Assembly: GCA_024710675.1 (NCBI GenBank)
Contig: JANJUH010000316.1
Coordinates: 1 to 6,963, forward strand
Direction: 5' to 3'
DNA from: Lysobacterales bacterium
GTDB lineage: Bacteria; Pseudomonadota; Gammaproteobacteria; Xanthomonadales; SZUA-5
Length of the DNA stretch: 6,963 nucleotides
The notes under the pieces were generated by a model, which saw nothing but the letters and a program-made list of their open reading frames with translations, was not told where the DNA came from and did no database searches. Both the position numbers and the translations under genes were made by a program. Below are positions 1-5,100 of the stretch, piece by piece; within the stretch, counting starts at the first letter, position 1, and each line of letters opens with the position of its first letter.

Positions 1-948
1 CGGCTTGCCCACACCGCCGTCCCAGTCCGGCACGGCGGCCGCAGCGGCCAACTCGGCCAGCAGCGAAGGCAGCACCTCGGCGCCCTCGGCCAGAGCCTGC
101 GGCAGGCGCGAGGGCGGCCACGCCAGCCCCATCCGCGTGGCGGCGGCCCGCAGGCTGGCCAGCAGTCCGTTGGCCCCGCTCAACACCGCCCGCTCCGGAC
201 GGATCACCGGCAGCGGCAGGTAGTGGCGATCGTCGCGGGCCAGCCGCGGCAGCACGCCCGCCCGAAGGAAGGACGACTTGCCCGCGCCCGACGCGCCCAA
301 GATGGCCAGGAAGCGCGGCGGCGCGCCCTCGCTCAGACCGCGCAGCTGGCCCATCAGCTCGATGATGGGTGCCTCGCGGCCGAAAAAGTTGCCGGCGTCC
401 TCGGCCTCCAGAGGCTTCAGGCCGCGGTAGGGCGGCCGCTCGGGGTCGTCTGCTGGCGGCCACGCGAAGCTCTGCGGGTCCAGTCCGGCCTTGTGCAGGC
501 CCACGCGCAGGCGAGTCAGGCCCTCCCGGGCGAAGGCCACGGGCACGTTCTGCCCGTCCAGCGTCACCTCGGTGGCCCACAGCGACGCCTCGCCCACCGC
601 GGTCAGGCTCACCACCTGCCAGCTCTCGGTCAGCTCCAGCGGCAGCTCGGATACCGGAATCGGTTCGATCAGCAGGGAGACGATGCGCTTGTTCAGGCGA
701 TGGGCCAGATGCAGCTCGCGCCGACACCACTCCGAGCCCAGCCAGTGGCGGCTGATCAGGAACAGCACGGTGTCGCAGCGGCCGGCGGCAAGGTAGAGCG
801 CCTGCTCCCACTTCTCGCCGGCGACGATGCCGCGCTCCGGGTCCAAGTCAAGAAACAGATCGGACCAGCCTTCCGACACCAGCCAGTCACGCAGCCCTAA
901 GGCCTCGGCATTGTTGAGACTGGAGTGGGAGAGGAAAAGCAGGCTCAT
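1..948 (-). CDS. TIR domain-nSTAND ATPase protein (N-terminal part, truncated by window edge)
   Basis: The frame opens at ATG 948 and stays open to base 1, giving 316 visible residues; the C-terminus lies outside the window. Residues 1-125 form a TIR domain: an opening FLSHSS strand, a FLDLDP segment at 32-37, then a VLFLIS strand at 61-66 followed by SEWCRREL at 72-79. Glu78 sits where TIR NADases carry their catalytic glutamate. A linker leads to the YRGLKPLEAEDAGNFFGRE block (174-192), typical of the entry to nSTAND NTPase modules. A Walker A P-loop, GASGAGKS, follows at 218-225. Family knowledge: TIR-STAND proteins use a C-terminal sensor, often WD40 or other repeats, to trigger oligomerisation, and the TIR then cleaves NAD+ or makes an ADP-ribose-derived signal. 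No sensor is visible here. The start is supported by GGGGAG six bases upstream. The gene diverges from the SLOG-SLATT gene. The domain call is firm; NADase activity and a defence role are inferred. Confidence 0.88.
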   Translation of the reverse strand, partial: MSLLFLSHSSLNNAEALGLRDWLVSEGWSDLFLDLDPERGIVAGEKWEQALYLAAGRCDTVLFLISRHWLGSEWCRRELHLAHRLNKRIVSLLIEPIPVSELPLELTESWQVVSLTAVGEASLWATEVTLDGQNVPVAFAREGLTRLRVGLHKAGLDPQSFAWPPADDPERPPYRGLKPLEAEDAGNFFGREAPIIELMGQLRGLSEGAPPRFLAILGASGAGKSSFLRAGVLPRLARDDRHYLPLPVIRPERAVLSGANGLLASLRAAATRMGLAWPPSRLPQALAEGAEVLPSLLAELAAAAAVPDWDGGVGKP

Positions 949-954
949 CCGGGA

Positions 955-960
955 CTCCCC
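955..960 (-). promoter_or_regulatory. Ribosome binding site of the TIR-nSTAND gene
   Basis: On the minus strand this reads GGGGAG and lies six bases before ATG 948. Purine content and spacing are good for a Shine-Dalgarno site. It fixes the start and places the TIR domain's first strand at the extreme N-terminus, as is usual for the family. Confidence 0.6.
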
Positions 961-1206
961 AAGGTCGGCGTTTCAGTGCGCTGTCATGGCCGCAGAGCAT
1001 CCTTGACCAGAGGCCTACCTGCCAAGATCCGTCAGCTCGGTCGCGACAAGCAAATCCCGCGGCAATTGCGGTGAGCGGCGAAAGTGTCGATCTTGTCCTC
1101 GGTCTATCTGACCTTGCCGCCAATCCAGTGGCTCGCGATCATGGCCAGACCCGCAGCCGGTGTCTGTCGCAGCGACGACGCTCGCCCGTCAATGTCAACG
1201 TCGCAG

Positions 1207-1263
1207 GCCAGGCTTGCCCGGTGCGGTCTTGCGGTCTCTGCGCTCTGGCAAGTACGCCAGGCT
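1207..1263. repeat. Nested short direct and inverted repeats upstream of the SLOG-SLATT gene
   Basis: TGCGGTCT occurs at 1222-1229 and again immediately at 1230-1237. A one-mismatch copy, TGCGCTCT, follows at 1239-1246. This triplet is enclosed by an inverted pair, CTTGCC at 1213-1218 and GGCAAG at 1247-1252. Outside that, GCCAGGCT is directly repeated at 1207-1214 and 1256-1263. The layering could be a regulator-binding site or a folded leader segment. It could also be coincidence in GC-rich DNA, since each element is only six to eight bases long. Confidence 0.35.
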
Positions 1264-1281
1264 GCTCCCGGTTGGCGTCGA

Positions 1282-1320
1282 ACATCTTTCATGTGACCCA
1301 CGACCTTGCGCGGAAGATGT
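1282..1320. repeat. Spaced inverted repeat ACATCTT / AAGATGT, possible operator
   Basis: ACATCTT at 1282-1288 is the exact reverse complement of AAGATGT at 1314-1320. The arms are 25 bases apart and their centres are 32 bases apart, close to three helical turns. The site lies about 65 bases upstream of the preferred start of the SLOG-SLATT gene, where an operator or activator site would be plausible. No regulator can be named from the sequence, and chance is not excluded. Confidence 0.25.
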
Positions 1321-1384
1321 ACTCCTTGACCCGCCGCTTCGCCGAATCGAGGATTGCGCTTCCGCTCGCGCCCCCTCCCGCCCA

Positions 1385-3235
1385 ATGCCAGCCAATCCTC
1401 AGATGCAACTCCCAAGGCTCGTCCTGAGAGTCGGCTTCGCAGGACATCGTTGGGACTTCGATGCCGATGCGGAGAGCGCGCTTCGCCATCGAGTCCTGGA
1501 ACTGCTCGCCGGCCTTGAGCAATCCATGGGTGCAGTCGCCTTGCGTGGCCAGGGGCTGTACGAGGTCGAATCACCCACCTTGCTGCGTTTCGTCACGGGT
1601 CTGGCGCAGGGTGCTGACCTGATTGCCGCGGATCAGGCGCTCGCCAGTGGATGGAGCCTCCAACTGGCCTTGCCCGCCGAGCCGGAGGCCTTCCTCGCGG
1701 AGGCCGCATCCCAAATGTCGGCTGAGGCCTCCTCCCGCTATCTCGAGCACGCCAGGTCGCTGCTGAAGTCCGCGAGCGCGGTCATGTCCTTCGATGAGCC
1801 AACTGCGAACGCGGCGGTCCGTGACGGACACGAACTCGTCTGCGAGACGGTCGTCGCCCAATCCGACGTGCTGATCGTGGTCTGGGACGGCCAGCCGGCC
1901 CGGGGCTTCGGCGGAACCGCTCATGCGGTGCGTCTGGCGGTCGATCGCGGACTGCCTGTGGTCTGGATCGACGCACGCGATGGGAGCCATGTCCGGCTGA
2001 TGTTGCCGGGACGTGAGCCTACGGAAGGCACGGATCCACTGTGGAAGTGGATCGAGTCCAGCCTCTTGCTCGACGCGCAGCCGGATTACCGCCAGTTCAA
2101 GCCGCTCCGTGATTCGCGCCAGCGCTGGGACGAGTTCCTGATGGAAGACGCCACGCGGAGTGCACGCTTTCCACCGGCCTTCCACTTGATCCTCTGCCTG
2201 GGAGGCGCCCCCTGGCCACGCTGGATCCGTCGTGCCAAGGATAGCGCCAGCGCCTGGCTGGAGAACTGGGAGGGATACGTCGAAGCGCTTCGCCAGCAGG
2301 ATCCGGCGATGGCCGATGGGGTCCGCGATTCACTGATGGCCCCCTTCCTGCGCGCGGACCATCTGGCCGAGCGTTTCGGTCGCGCCTATCGCGGCGCCTA
2401 TGTGCTGGTGTACCTGCTCGCCGGAGGCGCTACGCTGGTGGGTCTGCTGGGCTTGATCTGGCTGGACCAGAAACCCTGGTTTGTCGCCACTGAACTCATG
2501 ATGATCCTGCTCATGGCCGTCGTCGCATGGGTTGGCCGAAGGAACCGATGGCACGATCGTTGGCTCGAATACAGGGCTCTGGCCGAGCAACTGAGGATTT
2601 CGCGGGTGACCGCCTGGACCGCCGACTCGACCGAGCCCAGCGACCCGCACGGTGACAGTGTGCATCCTGGAGCCTCCTGGGTCAGTTGGTACCTCCGCGC
2701 CTGTGTTCGCCAGTTGCCGATGCCCGCCATTCGCGTCAACGATCAGCACTCGCGCCTGGCGCTGGACACGATCAGTCGCCGCGACATCGCACCGCAGCAC
2801 GCCTTCAACCGAAAGACGGAAAAGATCCAGGGCCATGTGCACGAGCGCCTGGAGACGATCGAAAACACCCTGCTCGCGCTCCTGGTGCTGGCCTGCGTCG
2901 CCTACCTGTGCGGCAATCTCCTGGCTCCTGACTGGGTCGAGCAACATGCGAGCAAGGCCATGACACTGGTTGGGGCACTGATCCCGGCGCTGGGCGCAAT
3001 GGTTCTGGGGATCCGTTCGCAGGGCGAATTCGGAGCGTACTCCGCACGATCGGCAGATACCGCAGCCGAGTTGCTGCCCTTGATCGCGCGGACACGCCGC
3101 CTTCTCGCCTCACCAACCCGCGTCCGGTTCGAAGACCTGCGGCTGGTCTGCCGCGGATTGGTCGAGGCGCTGTCGAATGACACTTACGCCTGGCGCATTG
3201 TCTATCGCCGCAAGCACCTGTCCATGTCGACCTGA
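1385..3235 (+). CDS. SLOG-like nucleotide-sensor domain fused to SLATT-like four-helix membrane region
   Basis: This is 616 residues from ATG 1385. Residues 12-200 resemble the SLOG/LOG-DprA Rossmannoid superfamily: a first strand ending in GFAGHR (17-22), VTGLAQGADLIAAD at 70-83, SDVLIVVWDG at 160-169, then a GFGGT turn (174-178). Members of this superfamily bind nucleotide-derived ligands. The C-terminal half has hydrophobic helices near 338-360, 366-384, 495-513 and 525-543. The second helix is followed by WLEYRALAEQLR (393-404), and the last by an RSADTAAEL segment; both resemble SLATT two-helix effector domains. The likely role is a membrane effector opened or assembled when the SLOG domain binds a nucleotide signal; this is inferred. 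The frame is open back to GTG 1160, but the added 75 residues are Arg/Cys-rich and domain-free. ATG 1403 is an alternative start. No Shine-Dalgarno is seen before any candidate start, so the N-terminus is the weak point. Confidence 0.78.
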   Translation: MPANPQMQLPRLVLRVGFAGHRWDFDADAESALRHRVLELLAGLEQSMGAVALRGQGLYEVESPTLLRFVTGLAQGADLIAADQALASGWSLQLALPAEPEAFLAEAASQMSAEASSRYLEHARSLLKSASAVMSFDEPTANAAVRDGHELVCETVVAQSDVLIVVWDGQPARGFGGTAHAVRLAVDRGLPVVWIDARDGSHVRLMLPGREPTEGTDPLWKWIESSLLLDAQPDYRQFKPLRDSRQRWDEFLMEDATRSARFPPAFHLILCLGGAPWPRWIRRAKDSASAWLENWEGYVEALRQQDPAMADGVRDSLMAPFLRADHLAERFGRAYRGAYVLVYLLAGGATLVGLLGLIWLDQKPWFVATELMMILLMAVVAWVGRRNRWHDRWLEYRALAEQLRISRVTAWTADSTEPSDPHGDSVHPGASWVSWYLRACVRQLPMPAIRVNDQHSRLALDTISRRDIAPQHAFNRKTEKIQGHVHERLETIENTLLALLVLACVAYLCGNLLAPDWVEQHASKAMTLVGALIPALGAMVLGIRSQGEFGAYSARSADTAAELLPLIARTRRLLASPTRVRFEDLRLVCRGLVEALSNDTYAWRIVYRRKHLSMST

Positions 3236-3275
3236 ATCCCATCTTGATCGGGCTGAGGGCAGACTCCACGCACGG

Positions 3276-5063
3276 TCATTTCCTGACCGCGTCATTGGCC
3301 TCCCTGAGCTCCAGCACCTGCTGCCGATCGTAATCCTTGGTCCTCTCCGGCAATGCCGCATACGGGACCAGGTCGGTGTGCAGCATCCTCGAGTCGTCCC
3401 GAAGTGGCGAGGCACGCCAACCGTCCAGCTCGAGGCCGATGCGCCAGGAATCATGCTCGATCGCAGCGAGTGCCTCGAGCCACTCCGGGCACCACTCCGA
3501 AGGGAAGCCTTCCGGCTCCAGTTCCAGTCCGGCCAGATGGCGCGCCGACAGCCATTTGACCGGCAAATGGTCCGCCGCACGGCGATTCGCGTGACGCCGC
3601 TTCTCGCCCAAGGCCGGCCAAGGCCTCAGGCTCTCGTCGCTGCTGTCCGTCGCGGGCCTCGAGGAGTCCGCATGCCGCCGGAGGCGGTAAGCCTCATGGA
3701 TCTCGCGCGCCAGTTTCTCGCGGCGACGCTCTCCGAAGCCAACCGAACACAGGGAGTCATTGCGGCCGAACGGCTCGATCGGCGATTGTGCGATGACGGC
3801 GTCCTGGTTCGGCGTGGCCAGCAGCGTGTCGAGATTGCTCCTGATCGGCGCATAGACGTGAATCGGGCACGCGGGCAATCCGAGTCGCTGCAATGCCTGG
3901 CGCAAACGCAGGGAGATACGGATGTTGCTGACGCTGTCTCCGGCTGCCACCACCGCCGCGGTCAGCATCTGCCGGGCGTCCAGCATGCCGAGCAACTCGG
4001 TCATCGGATCCTGCCCCGGCACGGCATCATGAATCCGCAGATCGACGGCCCACGCCAGAGGTGGTGGATTGTTGGAAGCCAGGGCATGCGCAGGATCGAG
4101 GACCGCCGCAAAGTTGTCCGAGCGGGCCAAAAGGTTGCGCCGGATGTCCGAATCCGGCCCGAAAAGATGGACTTCGGGGCGCGCCAGGCCGGCGCAGGGG
4201 GATATGCGGAGAAACTGCATCAGGACTTCGATGGCCACTGGAGTCGCACCGAAGATGGCAAGCCGGACGCAAGGCTGCCCCGAGCGAAGTGCCCTCGCCA
4301 GCCACGACGGCTGGGCCAGCAATTCCAGCGCCGCGGCGCGAGCCGGGTTGAACAGGTGGATTGACAGTTCCCGACGCGAGTCAGGCCGCATGATCCGATC
4401 CTCACGCTCGATGGCATCGGCCAACAAGGGCTCATCGATCGTCACGACCAATTCGAACTCGGTCTTGCGGTTCTGATCGTCGATGAACTCGAGCGCGGCA
4501 AGGGCGATGCTGAGGTTGCGCTCGTCCGAGCCCGTACCAATCACCAGGGCATCGGCACGGGCGAGTCCGGCCTGCTTGAGCACGTCCCTGTCCCGGGCAT
4601 CCCCCTGCAAACGTATCAGGCGCCCTTGGTCGACGTCATCCACCGGCGGCAAGGTGTCGATCAGGACCGCGGCCTTGCGACCTTTGAGGTTGGCGAAGAA
4701 ATGGCGGCCGCGATCACCGAAGCCGGCAAGGACCACATGACCCTTGGCTCTTCCCAGAGCCGCCCGTTGGCGCGCCTTCTCGAAGACGGCGAGAAGGACC
4801 TTGCCGATCGTCCCGAAGGCGACCAGCGCGCCACCGAGGCGTGCGATCACCAGGAACCAGTTGTCGACGCCCGGTCGCGGCCGATTGCTCAAGGTGAAGA
4901 GCTGCATGGACTGCAGCAGGCTGTCCAGTACGACCTTGATGCGGGTCGACAGCGAAGCGTCGGGAAGATCGCCGAAGTTGGCGATCAGATGCCCGGTAAA
5001 GCCCATCACCACCACAATCGCCGCGGCGATGGCCAGCCGATAGACCTTCAGGAATCGGAACAA
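3276..5063 (-). CDS. Membrane-anchored TrkA-N (RCK-type) protein with C-terminal RyR domain
   Basis: This is 595 residues. Hydrophobic helices lie near 10-30 and 69-94, with no TVGYG-type selectivity filter between them, so it is not a plain K+ channel subunit. Residues 109-195 form a TrkA-N Rossmann fold: GFGDRG (114-119), an acidic residue after strand 2 (Asp136), a GDA turn (154-156), and GTGSDERN (176-183). A second, degenerate Rossmann-like unit follows at about 266-410, with FGATPVAIEVL at 271-281. Residues 525-590 match the RyR repeat: IEHDSW (535-540), a GW pair (548-549), HTDLVPY (562-568) and a closing KDYDR. The start is TTG 5063: an in-frame TAG lies 12 bases upstream of it, and the next Met falls inside the first helix. 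The gene follows the kinase gene by 37 bp and is probably cotranscribed with it. Family knowledge: TrkA-N binds NAD(H) or nucleotides, and bacterial RyR domains probably bind a ligand. The transport or effector role is inferred. Confidence 0.85.
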   Translation of the reverse strand: MFRFLKVYRLAIAAAIVVVMGFTGHLIANFGDLPDASLSTRIKVVLDSLLQSMQLFTLSNRPRPGVDNWFLVIARLGGALVAFGTIGKVLLAVFEKARQRAALGRAKGHVVLAGFGDRGRHFFANLKGRKAAVLIDTLPPVDDVDQGRLIRLQGDARDRDVLKQAGLARADALVIGTGSDERNLSIALAALEFIDDQNRKTEFELVVTIDEPLLADAIEREDRIMRPDSRRELSIHLFNPARAAALELLAQPSWLARALRSGQPCVRLAIFGATPVAIEVLMQFLRISPCAGLARPEVHLFGPDSDIRRNLLARSDNFAAVLDPAHALASNNPPPLAWAVDLRIHDAVPGQDPMTELLGMLDARQMLTAAVVAAGDSVSNIRISLRLRQALQRLGLPACPIHVYAPIRSNLDTLLATPNQDAVIAQSPIEPFGRNDSLCSVGFGERRREKLAREIHEAYRLRRHADSSRPATDSSDESLRPWPALGEKRRHANRRAADHLPVKWLSARHLAGLELEPEGFPSEWCPEWLEALAAIEHDSWRIGLELDGWRASPLRDDSRMLHTDLVPYAALPERTKDYDRQQVLELREANDAVRK

Positions 5064-5069
5064 GAATGG

Positions 5070-5075
5070 CCCCTA
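5070..5075 (-). promoter_or_regulatory. Ribosome binding site supporting a TTG start for the TrkA-RyR gene
   Basis: On the minus strand this reads TAGGGG, six bases before TTG 5063. The TAG here is also the in-frame stop that rules out any earlier start. Together these make TTG the only start that keeps the first membrane helix whole. Confidence 0.6.
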
Positions 5076-5100
5076 GTGAGCTTCCGGAGGTATCGCAAGG

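Larger units (their letters stand above)
949..1384. other. Intergenic region between divergent genes, carrying short repeats
   Basis: About 436 bases lie between the divergent TIR-nSTAND and SLOG-SLATT starts. Translations in all frames are rich in Cys, Arg and Ser and show no recognisable motif, so I see no gene here. The region should hold the promoters of both flanking genes, but I could not find a convincing -35/-10 pair on either strand. Its notable content is a repeat cluster at 1207-1263 and a spaced inverted repeat at 1282-1320, both listed separately. No tRNA-like, CRISPR-like or transposon-end structure was seen. Confidence 0.6.

Noticed and set aside
223..900. A 225-codon open frame on the plus strand
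   Set aside because: It lies antisense to the TIR-nSTAND gene, whose minus-strand product has clear TIR and P-loop motifs. The plus-strand translation is Gln/Arg/Ala-rich with no motif, as expected of a GC-rich shadow frame.
1003..1031. TTGACC at 1003 as a -35 box on the plus strand (likewise TTGACC at 1326)
   Set aside because: At 15-18 base spacing neither has a -10 box better than about half matched, and both could easily occur by chance.
1160..1384. N-terminal extension of the SLOG-SLATT protein from GTG 1160
   Set aside because: The 75 residues are Arg/Cys-rich, lack a signal peptide or domain, and have no ribosome binding site. The recognisable fold starts right after ATG 1385.
3273..3289. 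Inverted repeat CGGTCA-TTTCC-TGACCG between the convergent genes, considered as a terminator
   Set aside because: The stem is only six base pairs, no T-run follows on either strand, and it overlaps the end of the TrkA-RyR coding sequence. The 40-base convergent gap probably relies on something else for termination.
3177..4364. A 395-codon open frame on the plus strand
   Set aside because: It is antisense to the TrkA-RyR gene and has a low-complexity Arg/Gln-rich translation without a domain. The minus-strand frame carries the Rossmann and RyR motifs.
4770..5063. Reading the N-terminus of the TrkA-RyR protein as a two-helix potassium channel pore
   Set aside because: The stretch between the two hydrophobic helices has no TVGYG/TxGxG filter or pore-helix pattern, so channel activity cannot be claimed from sequence.
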